NCBI RefSeq assembly: GCF_000948395.1
Contig: NZ_JYFN01000004.1
Coordinates: 1 to 47,033 of the forward strand
Source: Frankia torreyi
GTDB taxonomy: Bacteria > Actinomycetota > Actinomycetes > Frankiales > Frankiaceae
Direction: 5' to 3'
DNA length: 47,033 nucleotides
Positions 23,932 to 36,201 of this stretch are shown in pieces. Below the pieces are notes generated by a model that did no database searches, was not told the origin of the DNA, and saw only the letters and a list, made by a program, of their open reading frames with translations. Both the position numbers and the translations under genes were made by a program. Numbering within the stretch: the stretch's first letter is position 1; every line of letters begins with the position of its first letter.

Positions 23932-24777
23932 TCAGCGCTGGTAGCGCAGGAAGAGATTGCCGTCCTCGGCGAGCACCTGGACCAGCCGCATCGTGGCCGG
24001 CTCGGGCCATGGCGGGCCCTCCACGATGCCCATGCGGCCGGGGCCGGCGAGCATCGGCGCCACGGTCAGGCACAGCTCGTCGAGCAGACCGGCGCCGGCA
24101 AGCTGGGCGTGCAGCAGCGGCCCGCCCTCCGTGAGCACCCGGGTCATCCCCCGTTCGGCCAGGGCTGCGAGGGCCGCCGCCGGGTCGACGGTCGTGTCGC
24201 CGCAGAGGACGACCTCGGCGACCGCCGCGAGCGCCTGCCGCTTGGCCGGGGGAGCAGCGTCGCAGGTGAGGATGATGGGCCGGACCTCGGCGTCGAACAG
24301 CCGGGCGCCGGGATCGAGGCCCGCGGTCGCGGTGACCACGGCGATCGGGGGGACGGCGGCGAGCCCCACGGCCTGCCGCCGGTCCCGCCGTTCGGGCGGG
24401 ACGATCACCGGCCCGTAGTTCTCGTGGCGTGCGGTGCCGGCGCCGACGAGCACCACGTCGCTGAGCCAGCGCAGCAGCCGGAAGACCTGCCTGTCCGCCT
24501 CGCCGCCCAGCGGGCCGGACCGCCCACCCACCTCCGCGGCGCCGTCGACGGAGCTGACGAAGTTCGCCCGGACGTAGCTGGTCTGCCCGGCTGCGGGCGG
24601 ATAGGCGTAGGCCTCGTCGAGATCGACCTCGGCCGCCTTCGCCACGACCTCGTCGCCGGCGGCGGCGGCGGGATCGTCCGCTCCGGCGCCGGCGGCCTCC
24701 GGCGTCGTCGGCGCCGCGACCGGCGCGGGCGTGCCTGGGCTGTCGGCGGGGCCGGGAACCGGGAGGATGCGTCGCAC
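23932..24777 (-). CDS. RibD C-terminal-type pyrimidine reductase family protein
   Basis: A 281-residue reductase from the GTG at 24777 (MRRILPVPGP). TSYVRANFVSSVDGAAEVGG, SGPLGGEADRQVFRLLR, DVVLVGAGTARHENYG and RVLTEGGPLLHAQL match the dihydrofolate-reductase-like C-terminal domain of RibD, which reduces the ribosyl pyrimidine intermediate in riboflavin synthesis. The deaminase domain of RibD is absent. Actinobacterial paralogues of this kind are common and their substrate is not established. The frame is open to 24996, but that part is the minisatellite upstream. The start is preferred because family members begin with MRR-L-P just ahead of the conserved part; ~35 Ala/Pro-rich residues follow it. 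Confidence 0.85.
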   Translation of the reverse strand: MRRILPVPGPADSPGTPAPVAAPTTPEAAGAGADDPAAAAGDEVVAKAAEVDLDEAYAYPPAAGQTSYVRANFVSSVDGAAEVGGRSGPLGGEADRQVFRLLRWLSDVVLVGAGTARHENYGPVIVPPERRDRRQAVGLAAVPPIAVVTATAGLDPGARLFDAEVRPIILTCDAAPPAKRQALAAVAEVVLCGDTTVDPAAALAALAERGMTRVLTEGGPLLHAQLAGAGLLDELCLTVAPMLAGPGRMGIVEGPPWPEPATMRLVQVLAEDGNLFLRYQR

Positions 24778-24866
24778 CGAGCCGACTGTAGCCGGTCGGC
24801 GAGGGGTCACCCGGCTCGTCCCGTCCCGCGACATACGGCCATCCAGCCTGTTCGCACTGCCCCGAC

Positions 24867-24950
24867 CGGCGGCTCTGCGACCCGTGCGCACGGCGGCTCT
24901 GCGACCCGTGCGCATAGCCCCGACGGGCGGCTGTGCGACCCCCGTGCGCA
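24867..24950. repeat. 24-base tandem repeat, two perfect copies and one diverged
   Basis: CGGCGGCTCTGCGACCCGTG plus GCGA-type ending CGCA occurs identically at 24867-24890 and 24891-24914. A diverged copy (GGGCGGCTGTGCGACCC...) is at 24925-24950. The array lies in the divergent gap between the RibD-C reductase and zapE, ~90 bases upstream of the former. No role is known. Confidence 0.85.
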
Positions 24951-25033
24951 CTGTCTCGACCGGCCGGGCACTGTGAGTTCGGTCCCGGCTGCGCACGGCG
25001 GGCGGCCCGCCCCGACCTGCTCCGTAGGCTGGC

Positions 25034-26128
25034 GTGGTGGTGCAGCGCCTCGTCGACCGCCAGCCGCAGCCGCGACCCGACGATCTGGTCGCCGCGCTCG
25101 TCCCACCGCCGCGCTTCGACGCCGTCCGCTTTGCCGGCTACCTGCCCGACCCCGCGGAACCGAGCCAAAGCGCCGCGGTCACCGCCCTGTCCGTGTTCGC
25201 CGGCCGGGTGAACGCGGCCCCCGGTGGGGGTGGCGGCTCCGTCGGCGGGGCCCGGAGCGGCTGGTCGGGGCTGTTCGGCCGCGGCGCCCGTGGAGCCCGG
25301 TCGGGTGGTGCGGCCCGCGGGGCGGGAGTGGCCCGGCCGGGGGTGTACCTCGACGGCGGGTTCGGCGTCGGCAAGACGCACCTGCTCGCCTCGCTGTGGC
25401 ACGCGGTGGCGGGCCCGAAGGCCTACGGCACGTTCGTCGAACTCACCTCGCTGGTGGGAGCGCTCGGCTTCGCGGCGACCGTGCGCGCCCTCGGCGGGAT
25501 GCGGCTGCTCGCCATCGACGAGTTCGAACTCGACGATCCGGGCGACACGGTGCTCGTGTCGACCCTGCTGACCCGCCTCGCCGACGCCGGCGTCGCGCTG
25601 GCCGCGACGAGCAACACCCAGCCGGAGGATCTCGGCGCCGGCCGGTTCGCCGCGGCCGACTTCCTGCGCGAGATCCAGGGCCTGGCCGCCCGCTTCGACG
25701 TCCTGCGCGTCGACGGCACCGATTATCGGCACCGAGGACTGCCGCCCCCGCCCCCGCCCTGCGCCGACGGCGAGGTCGCGGCGCTCGCCGCCGCCCACGA
25801 GGGGGCCAGCGAGGACGGGTTCGCGGCGCTGTGCGCGCATCTCGCCGGGCTGCACCCGTCCCGCTACGGGGCGCTCGTCGACGGGGTGCGGCTGGTCGCG
25901 TTGCACGGCGTGGCGCCGGTCGCCGACCAGGCCGTGGCGCTGCGGGTCGTGGTGCTCGCCGATCGGCTCTACGACCGGTCGATTCCGGTCGTCGCCTCGG
26001 GCGTCGGACTGGAGGAGCTGTTCGGCGCGGAGCTGCTCGCCGGGCCGCATCGCAAGAAGTACCAGCGGGCGGTGTCGCGCCTTGCCGCGCTCGCCCGCGA
26101 CGGCGCCCGCCTCATCGCCGCCGCCTGA
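25034..26128 (+). CDS. zapE: AFG1/ZapE-family ATPase
   Basis: A 364-residue P-loop ATPase. Walker A is GGFGVGKTHL at residues ~108-117 and Walker B is LLAIDEFELDDPGD at ~157-170. ALAATSNTQPEDL supplies the sensor asparagine and IPVVASGVGLEELF lies near the C-terminus. E. coli ZapE destabilises FtsZ polymers; mitochondrial AFG1 handles membrane-protein turnover. Which role applies in actinomycetes is not known. About 40 Gly/Ala/Arg-rich residues are inserted just ahead of the P-loop (~62-102), probably a disordered loop. Three consecutive GTG codons at 25034-25042 make the exact start uncertain by up to two residues. It is divergent from the RibD-C reductase. Confidence 0.9.
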   Translation: MVVQRLVDRQPQPRPDDLVAALVPPPRFDAVRFAGYLPDPAEPSQSAAVTALSVFAGRVNAAPGGGGGSVGGARSGWSGLFGRGARGARSGGAARGAGVARPGVYLDGGFGVGKTHLLASLWHAVAGPKAYGTFVELTSLVGALGFAATVRALGGMRLLAIDEFELDDPGDTVLVSTLLTRLADAGVALAATSNTQPEDLGAGRFAAADFLREIQGLAARFDVLRVDGTDYRHRGLPPPPPPCADGEVAALAAAHEGASEDGFAALCAHLAGLHPSRYGALVDGVRLVALHGVAPVADQAVALRVVVLADRLYDRSIPVVASGVGLEELFGAELLAGPHRKKYQRAVSRLAALARDGARLIAAA

Positions 26129-26300
26129 GCGCACCGGGCGCACCGACCGCACGCCCGCGTCCGGCGCGTCCGGTGCGCTCCCCTGGACTGACTGGTCGGA
26201 TCCACCCGCAGCTTCGGCCTGAGCCGGCTGCCCGCCGGGGCGGACGGACATCGGGGACCGGACCGCCGCGCTCGTCGGTGGACCCTGCGACGATGGACGC

Positions 26301-26402
26301 ATGGGAACCTACGTCGTGCTGCTCGTCATGGTGTTGTTGGTGGGGCTGGCAGTGCTCGGCGGGCTGTATTTCCTGCTGTCCCGCGACCGCCTCCGACGAT
26401 GA
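26301..26402 (+). CDS. Small single-helix membrane protein, 33 residues
   Basis: A short frame from ATG 26301 to TGA 26400-26402. It begins MGTYVVLLVMVLLVGL and ends with a basic tail LLSRDRLRR. One hydrophobic stretch of ~24 residues followed by Arg/Asp/Arg gives a clear positive-inside membrane topology. It lies 172 bases after zapE on the same strand. No strong ribosome-binding site is seen. Composition is unlike the shadow frames around it (few Arg, Pro or Ala), which supports a real gene. Function is unknown. Confidence 0.5.
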   Translation: MGTYVVLLVMVLLVGLAVLGGLYFLLSRDRLRR

Positions 26403-26450
26403 CCGGCAGGCAGGCGATGACCGGCAGGCAGGCGATGACCGGCGGGCGGA
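26398..26450. repeat. 18-base tandem repeat at the end of the small membrane gene
   Basis: GATGACCGGCAGGCAGGC occurs at 26398-26415 and 26416-26433, with a third diverged copy from 26434. The first copy includes the stop codon of the 33-residue gene. The array ends a few bases from the treZ stop (convergent). Confidence 0.85.
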
Positions 26451-26462
26451 CGGCGGCGCCGT

Positions 26463-28226
<1,764 letters not shown>

Positions 28227-28484
28227 AGCTCCTGTCTACCTTCCGCCGCCGGCCGACATGCCGTGTCCGTGACAACGGCCCCCACCGAAGGTGCCCGCAG
28301 GACCCGGTTTCACCGGGCGGGACGGCCCCCTGTGACCGGTCTCATGGCAGCGGACACGCCAGGTGAGATCCGTGATCAGCGTCCAGGGGCGCGCGCCGCC
28401 CCGCCCCGTGCGGACGCTCGACGGTGGCGAAGGTCGATCCGGAGGAGGGGCCCGTTCGCGCCGGGTCAGGAGCGGGCGTCCGGG

Positions 28485-30932
28485 TCAGGAGCGGACGAGG
28501 AGGCTGACGGGGAAGTCGCGCAGCAGGCGCAGGACGTAGGCGGTGCCGCCGTCGTGCTTGCGGCCGGTCAACACGTCGGTCCAGCGGCCCTCGGGCAGGG
28601 GGATGGTCGTGTCGCGCCAGCCGCCGCCGCGGCGCAGGCCGAGGACCAGGCGGGGCACGACGGTGACCACCGACTCGGAGCGGGCGAAGGCGACCACGTT
28701 CTCCGCGGCCGAGCCGGACGCCCACAGCGGCCGGTAGGTGGCCCGGTCGCCGAACCACTCGGGGTGCTCGCGGCGGGTCCGTAGCGTCCGGGCGACGACG
28801 AGCAGCTTCGCGGCGCCGGAGTCGTCGAGCAGCGGCGGGCGCCGCGGCGCGCCGGTGTCCGCGCCCGGCTCGGCGCCGAGCTCGGCGAGCAGCTTCGTCC
28901 GGTCGCCGTAGTTCACCGGGCGGCGGTTGTCCGGATCGACCAGGGACAGATCCCACAGCTCCTGGCCCTGGTACACGTCCGGGACGCCGGGGACGGTGAG
29001 CTGGAGCAGCTTCTGGGCCAGCGAGTTCTGCCGGCCGAGCTCGACGAGGGTGCCGACGTAGCCGGTGAGCACGGCGAGGAACTCCTCGTCCTCCAGCACC
29101 GACTCGATGTAGTTCGTCAGCGCCGCCTCGTAGGCGGGGTCCTGGTCGGTCCAGCTCGTGTAGACCTTCGCCTCGCGGACGGCCTTGAGCATGTACTGGG
29201 TCGCCCGCTCGGTGGACAACGGCCAGGCGCCGACGAGGGTCTGCAGCAGGAAGTAGGCGGTGGACCGGTCCGGCCAGCCCTGCTCGGTGTCGCGGTGGCG
29301 CTCGCCGAGGCGGACCAGGCGGCCGGCCACCTCCGCCCAGCCGCGGGGGTCCTCCGAGAGGACGGCGAGGCGGGCGCGGACGTCCTCGGAGCGCTTCGTG
29401 TCGTGCGTGGACAGGGTGGTCATCGTCAGCGGCCAGCTGCGCTGCACGGTCAGGTTCGCCTCGTGGAACTCGGTGACGGCGCTGCGCGGATGCCCGGTGG
29501 TGAACGCCGGGAACCGCGCCGGGTCGCCGCCGACCTCGTTGAGAGCGATGAGCCGGGAGTAGCGGTAGAACGCGGTGTCCTCGATGCCCTTGGCCATCAC
29601 CGGGCCGCAGGTCTGCTGGAAGCGCATGACGAACTCGGGCGGACCGCTCAGGGCCAGGTCTTCGATCAGGTCGACCTCGGTGGAGCGGCCGGGCAGGTAG
29701 GACCGGGCCTGCTCGCAGGCCCGCACCACGTGGCCGCGCGCCTCCAGGCTCGGGGTGCCGTCCGGACGGATGTAGGCCCGGTAGACGTCGAAGGCGGCCA
29801 GCACCTCGCACAGCGCCTCGCGCAGCCCGGTGCGGGTGAGGTCCGCGCGGGCCTCCCGGGCCTCGCCGAGGGCGAGCGCGGTCAGCCGGTCGACCTCGGG
29901 CTGCAGCACGCCGGCGAGCACGTCGAGCTTCGCGGCCCGGGCCTCGGCCTCGTAGTCGGGATCGGCGCGGGTGATCTCCTGGTAGAGCACGGCGAGGGGA
30001 TGCCCGGCGACGGGATCGAGGAACAGCCGGGTCAGCCGGGCGATCCCCTCGTAGCCGGTGGTGCCGTCGCAGGCCCAGGTGTCCGGCAGATCCTCGTCGT
30101 GCTCCAGGATCTTCTCGACGACGGTCCACACCCCGCCGGAGGCGTCGGCCAGCCGCCGCAGGTAGCCCTCCGGGTCGGCCAGGCCGTCCGGGTGGTCGAT
30201 CCGCAGCCCCTCGAACGTGCCCGCCCGGACCTGCTCGATGAGCAGCCGATGGGTGGCGGCGAAGACGTCGGGTTCCTCCTGGCGCAGCCCGGCGAGGGTG
30301 GTGATGTCGAAGAAGCGGCGGTAGTTCAGTTCGCTCGCGGCGACCCGCCACCAGCACAGCCGGTAGTACTGGGCGTCCAGGGTCGCGGCGACGTCGTCGG
30401 GGTCGGCGGTGCCGGGCGCGGTCGGCAGCACGTGGTCGTAGTAGACGACGACCCACGCGCCCTCGGTGTCCTGCTCGACGGAGATCTCCCCGGCGGCCAG
30501 GCAGTCCGCGAGGCCGGCGCCGAGGATCGGGACCAGCACCCGGCCCGGATTGTCGGGGGCGGCCCAGTCGATGTCGAACCAGGTGGCGTAGGGGGATTCG
30601 GGGCCCTCCCGCAGCACCGACCACCAGGCCGCGTTCGCCGCCTCCGGGGTGACGGACATGTGGTTCGGGACGACGTCGACGACGATCCCGAGGCCGGCCT
30701 TGCGGCACGCGGCGGCCAGCCGGCGCAGGCCGCCCGTCCCGCCGAGCTCGGGGTTGATCTGGCCGTGCTCGACGACGTCGTAGCCGTGCGTCGAGCCGGG
30801 GGCGGCCTCCAGCACCGGCGACAGGTACAGGTGCGACACGCCGAGCGCGGCCAGGTAGGGGACGACCACGGCCGCGTCGGTGAGGGAGAAGTCCAGGTTG
30901 AGCTGGAGCCGGTAGGTCGAGGTCGGGACCAC
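28485..30932 (-). CDS. treY: Malto-oligosyltrehalose synthase
   Basis: An 815-residue GH13 protein from GTG 30932 (VVPTSTYRLQLNLDFSLTDA), which has AGAGGCGAG upstream. Characteristic segments are LGVSHLYLSPVLEAAPGSTHGYD, DVVPNHMSV, FEGLRIDHPDGLADPEGYL (nucleophile), EKILEHDE, and TTLSTHDTKRSEDVRARL. It isomerises the terminal alpha-1,4 bond of maltodextrins to the alpha-1,1 bond of trehalose. The frame extends upstream to 31964 only as a shadow of glgX. It lies 40 bases behind glgX on the same strand, so the debranched glycogen chains released by GlgX feed it directly. A 14-base direct repeat (CGGGTCAGGAGCGG) spans the stop region at 28464-28497. Confidence 0.96.
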   Translation of the reverse strand: MVPTSTYRLQLNLDFSLTDAAVVVPYLAALGVSHLYLSPVLEAAPGSTHGYDVVEHGQINPELGGTGGLRRLAAACRKAGLGIVVDVVPNHMSVTPEAANAAWWSVLREGPESPYATWFDIDWAAPDNPGRVLVPILGAGLADCLAAGEISVEQDTEGAWVVVYYDHVLPTAPGTADPDDVAATLDAQYYRLCWWRVAASELNYRRFFDITTLAGLRQEEPDVFAATHRLLIEQVRAGTFEGLRIDHPDGLADPEGYLRRLADASGGVWTVVEKILEHDEDLPDTWACDGTTGYEGIARLTRLFLDPVAGHPLAVLYQEITRADPDYEAEARAAKLDVLAGVLQPEVDRLTALALGEAREARADLTRTGLREALCEVLAAFDVYRAYIRPDGTPSLEARGHVVRACEQARSYLPGRSTEVDLIEDLALSGPPEFVMRFQQTCGPVMAKGIEDTAFYRYSRLIALNEVGGDPARFPAFTTGHPRSAVTEFHEANLTVQRSWPLTMTTLSTHDTKRSEDVRARLAVLSEDPRGWAEVAGRLVRLGERHRDTEQGWPDRSTAYFLLQTLVGAWPLSTERATQYMLKAVREAKVYTSWTDQDPAYEAALTNYIESVLEDEEFLAVLTGYVGTLVELGRQNSLAQKLLQLTVPGVPDVYQGQELWDLSLVDPDNRRPVNYGDRTKLLAELGAEPGADTGAPRRPPLLDDSGAAKLLVVARTLRTRREHPEWFGDRATYRPLWASGSAAENVVAFARSESVVTVVPRLVLGLRRGGGWRDTTIPLPEGRWTDVLTGRKHDGGTAYVLRLLRDFPVSLLVRS

Positions 30933-30972
30933 TCGCTCGCCTCTGGAGCCGCCCGGCGGCGGGGCGGTCGGC

Positions 30973-33192
<2,220 letters not shown>

Positions 33193-33261
33193 ACGAACGA
33201 AGCCTACGGCCAGGACGGATGCTCTGATCCGGGGGCGCGCGAAATGTGAGGTCAGAGCTTC

Positions 33262-33289
33262 GCCGATCATTGAGGTTTCATTGATCGGC
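33262..33289. promoter_or_regulatory. Inverted repeat between glgX and nfeD
   Basis: GCCGATCA (33262-33269) and TGATCGGC (33282-33289) are perfect complements 12 bases apart. They lie in the 125-base divergent gap, 70 bases before glgX and 28 before nfeD. TAGCAT at 33306-33311 is a possible -10 for nfeD, six bases from its ATG, which would give a leaderless message. Confidence 0.4.
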
Positions 33290-33317
33290 TGCTGACGGCC
33301 GGGCCTAGCATGGAGAC

Positions 33318-33752
33318 ATGGCCGACTGGGCGATCTGGGTCGTCGTCGCCGGCGCCCTGCTCGTCGGCGAGCTGTTCACGCTGGACCTGACGCTGGTGAT
33401 GTTCTCGCTGGCGGCCCTGGTGGGCGCCGCCGTCGCGCTGCTGGGCGTCGATGCGGCCTGGCAGATCGTCGGGTTCGTCGTGGCGGCCGGTGGCTTCGGC
33501 CTCGGGCTGCGCCCGGTGGCCCGCCGGCACCTGCAACGCGCTCCCGAACTGCGCACCGGCGCGGAGGCGCTCGTGGGGGAGCGGGCGCTGGTGCTGGAAC
33601 AGGTCAGTGGCGAGGGCGGCCGGGTGAAGATCAAGGGGGAGGTCTGGTCGGCCCGGTCGTACCCGACCACGACCGTGCTGGAGGTCGGCAGCCAGGCGCA
33701 CGTCCTGCGCATCGACGGAGCGACAGCCATCGTGCACCGATTCGAGATCTGA
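33318..33752 (+). CDS. NfeD-like membrane protein (short form)
   Basis: A 144-residue NfeD family protein. The N-terminal half is hydrophobic ([54 protein letters not shown]), giving two to three membrane helices. The C-terminal half has the OB-fold pattern [15 protein letters not shown] and [13 protein letters not shown] ending [15 protein letters not shown]. Short NfeD proteins act with SPFH proteins encoded next door in membrane-domain organisation, and the next gene is such a protein. The ATG may start a leaderless transcript. Confidence 0.9.
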   Translation: MADWAIWVVVAGALLVGELFTLDLTLVMFSLAALVGAAVALLGVDAAWQIVGFVVAAGGFGLGLRPVARRHLQRAPELRTGAEALVGERALVLEQVSGEGGRVKIKGEVWSARSYPTTTVLEVGSQAHVLRIDGATAIVHRFEI

Positions 33753-33825
33753 CCCCACGGCCCGGCGTTCCCGGCGTCGGCGGGGTCACGGAAAGGCCCG
33801 CGGGTCCGACTGGGAGGGGTACGTC

Positions 33826-34776
33826 ATGGCAGGTGTCATCGTCGCCGTGGTGGTCGCGGCGGTAGTGCTGATCTTTCTGGCGCGGGCGGTGCGGATCGTG
33901 CCGCAGGCGCGGGCGATGGTGGTGGAACGCCTCGGCCGGTACCACCGCACCCTCACCCCGGGCCTCGCGATCGTGGTCCCCTTCGTCGACCGGGTGCGCG
34001 ACCGCATCGACCTGCGTGAGCAGGTGGTCAGCTTCCCGCCGCAGCCGGTGATCACCGAGGACAACCTCGTCGTCGGGATCGACACGGTGATCTACTTCCA
34101 GGTCACCGATCCGCGGGCGGCCACCTACGAGATCGCCAACGTCATCCGCGCCATCGAGCAGCTCACCGTCACCACGCTTCGCAACGTCATCGGCGGGATG
34201 AACCTGGAGGCCACCCTCACCTCTCGCGACCAGATCAACGGTCAGCTACGCGGCGTGCTCGACGAGGCCACCGGCAAGTGGGGCATCCGGGTCAACCGGG
34301 TGGAGCTCAAGGCCATCGACCCGCCGCGTTCCATCCAGGACTCGATGGAGAAGCAGATGCGGGCCGAGCGGGATCGCCGCGCGGCGATCCTGACCGCCGA
34401 GGGCGTGAAGCAGAGCGAGATCCTGCGGGCCGAGGGGGAGAAGCAGGCGGCGATCCTACGGGCCGAGGGCGAGCGCGAGGCGCAGATCCTCACCGCCGAG
34501 GGCGAGGCGAAGGCCATCGGCACGGTGTTCCGGGCGATTCACGAGGGCGACGCCGACCAGAAGCTGCTGGCCTACCAGTATCTGCAGACGCTGCCGCAGA
34601 TCGCCCAGGGCCAGGCGAGCAAGCTGTGGATCGTGCCGAGCGAGCTGACCGGCGCGCTCGGCGGCCTCGGCGGTCTGCTGGGCGCCGGCGGGTCGGCCAC
34701 CGCCCAGGACGGCGCGCCCGCCCGCGGCGGGCCCAACGGGGCCGCGCCGCAGCGGCCGTATCCCGCGTCGGATTGA
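33826..34776 (+). CDS. SPFH/band-7 domain membrane protein (QmcA/slipin type)
   Basis: A 316-residue SPFH protein. One N-terminal membrane helix (VIVAVVVAAVVLIFLARAV) is followed by the SPFH core (ARAMVVERLGRYHRTLTPGL, DLREQVVSFPPQPVITEDN, VVGIDTVIYFQVTDP, NRVELKAIDPPRSIQDSM). Then comes a charged coiled coil with repeats of the type AEGxKQxxILRAEGE (about residues 185-230) and a Gly/Ala/Pro tail. These proteins oligomerise into ring or cage scaffolds at the membrane. Its place 73 bases behind the NfeD gene is the classic pairing. Confidence 0.93.
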   Translation: MAGVIVAVVVAAVVLIFLARAVRIVPQARAMVVERLGRYHRTLTPGLAIVVPFVDRVRDRIDLREQVVSFPPQPVITEDNLVVGIDTVIYFQVTDPRAATYEIANVIRAIEQLTVTTLRNVIGGMNLEATLTSRDQINGQLRGVLDEATGKWGIRVNRVELKAIDPPRSIQDSMEKQMRAERDRRAAILTAEGVKQSEILRAEGEKQAAILRAEGEREAQILTAEGEAKAIGTVFRAIHEGDADQKLLAYQYLQTLPQIAQGQASKLWIVPSELTGALGGLGGLLGAGGSATAQDGAPARGGPNGAAPQRPYPASD

Positions 34777-34967
34777 CCCGCCCGGATGAACCATCCACGA
34801 GGCGGGGATGGTGGTTGCCCCGAACCGGCGTTCCGCCCAATTAGTCATACTTCCGGAGGGGGGTGGGGCTAGTCCGCCGAGCCGGACCATGGGACGATTT
34901 CAGCAAGCCATACGGGGGCGGGTCGACAGGCGCAGGGGAAGGCGTCCCTCGTCGACGGAGGTCCCGC

Positions 34968-35510
34968 GTGGTCGCAATGTCCTCGACAGCTCGTGAGCTG
35001 TCATCCGGCTCGTCGTCCTTCGCCGTGCCGGGCAAGCTGGCGGTGCTCGCCTGTCCGCCAGCCCTGTGCCCGCATCTGGAGTTCGGCGCGTCCGGCGTGT
35101 TGTCGTCGCCGGTGTCGCTGACCTGGACGGCGCAGCCCGGCATGCCCGGATTCCTGTTCGCCGGGCTGGAGTGGCGCGCGTCCCCGGGCACGGCGGGCCG
35201 GGTTGCCGGGGCCCTGCGCCGGCTCGGTCACATCACCTTCGAGACCGTCGAGGGGCCCTCGCCCGGGTGTGATGCCGAGCGCTATTCCTATACCCCCGAT
35301 CTCGGCCTGCACCGGGCCGCGATCGCCGCCAACGGTGACGTGGTGGTCGGCGAAGCCGCCCTGCGGGCGTTGCTGGAACGGGGCGAGGCTCGCGAGACCC
35401 TCGCCCGCGGCCTGCACCGCCTGCTCGGGACGGCGTGGGACGACGTCCTCGAGCCGCTGCGCCGGGGCGCGCACGGGGCGCCGGTCACCTGGCTGCGGCG
35501 CACTGGCTGA
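34968..35510 (+). CDS. DUF3145 domain protein
   Basis: A 180-residue actinobacterial DUF3145 protein. The family signature is LACPPALCPHLEFG, VSLTWTAQPGMPG, GTAGRVAGALRRLG, PSPGCDAERYSYTPDLGLH and TAWDDVLEPLRRG. Function is unknown. GTG 34968 is chosen because GGAGG lies six bases upstream (34957-34961); ATG 34977 is the alternative. The frame continues upstream to 34863 without support. Confidence 0.85.
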   Translation: MVAMSSTARELSSGSSSFAVPGKLAVLACPPALCPHLEFGASGVLSSPVSLTWTAQPGMPGFLFAGLEWRASPGTAGRVAGALRRLGHITFETVEGPSPGCDAERYSYTPDLGLHRAAIAANGDVVVGEAALRALLERGEARETLARGLHRLLGTAWDDVLEPLRRGAHGAPVTWLRRTG

Positions 35511-35669
35511 GACCCGCGCAGACCGGCCCGCAGGCGTCCGGTCCTGCACCGGGTCGGGCGCGCGGCGCGGATGGTCCGAGCCCTGCGACGCATCGGCGCG
35601 GAGATGGTTGCGAGGGTGTGGTGAAGCCCACACCAGGGTAGCGCGGGTCTGACGGGCACATACCCCGGC

Positions 35670-35697
35670 GGTCGTGCGTTGTGGCTTGCGCACGACC
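35670..35697. promoter_or_regulatory. Perfect 9-bp inverted repeat ahead of the DUF4193 gene
   Basis: GGTCGTGCG (35670-35678) and CGCACGACC (35689-35697) are exact complements 10 bases apart, ending 27 bases before the GTG start and just ahead of its GGGAG site. It could be an operator or a leader hairpin. No T tract follows, so it is not an obvious terminator. Confidence 0.4.
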
Positions 35698-35724
35698 ACG
35701 CACAACCATTCTGGGAGTTATTCA

Positions 35725-36018
35725 GTGGCCACCGATTACGACACACCTCGTACGGCTGACATAGAGGACGCCTCCGAGCAGAGCCTCGAGGCCCTCAAGG
35801 CACGGCGGGCGGATGCGGCGGCTGATCTCGGTGACGATGTCGACCCGTTCGAGACCGAGCTCGGCCTGCCGGGTGCTGACCTGGCCGGAGAGGAACTGAA
35901 CGTCCGGGTGCTTCCGCGGCAGGCTGACGAGTTCACCTGCACGCAGTGCTACCTCGTCCATCACCGTAGCCAGCTCGTGGACGAGCGCCGGATGATCTGC
36001 CGGGACTGCGCGGTCTGA
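35725..36018 (+). CDS. DUF4193 domain protein
   Basis: A 97-residue protein from GTG 35725 with GGGAG nine bases upstream. It matches the actinobacterial DUF4193 family: ATDYDTPR at the N-terminus, EQSLEALKARRAD, LPGADLAGEELNVRVLPRQ, and a C-terminal zinc-ribbon-like FTCTQCYLVHHRSQL with ICRDCAV. Two CxxC pairs suggest metal binding. Family function is unknown. Upstream is a perfect inverted repeat. Confidence 0.88.
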   Translation: MATDYDTPRTADIEDASEQSLEALKARRADAAADLGDDVDPFETELGLPGADLAGEELNVRVLPRQADEFTCTQCYLVHHRSQLVDERRMICRDCAV

Positions 36019-36065
36019 GGAACCGCGTTCGGATGTTCCACCGCATGGCCTCTGGCGTGGGCTCA

Positions 36066-36092
36066 CGACACGCCACGGCCGTGGCGGTGTCG
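36066..36092. terminator. Hairpin between convergent DUF4193 and pncA genes
   Basis: CGACAC (36066-36071) + GCCACG (36072-36077) pair with CGTGGC (36080-36085) + GTGTCG (36087-36092), with one extra G on the right arm. The hairpin sits in the gap between two convergent genes, as expected for a two-way terminator. No T tract is present. Confidence 0.45.
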
Positions 36093-36201
36093 CCCGCTGA
36101 CCGCACGCCTAGACCTACCTGCCACGTCGACCACGTCAACCTGGCCGGCCAGGCACTGACCGATCAGCCACGCTCCCGACCGGGCTGGTGACGAGGCTGC
36201 C

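Noticed and set aside
24867-24950. Second array considered as CRISPR-like
   Set aside because: Only two perfect copies back to back and one diverged; no spacers.
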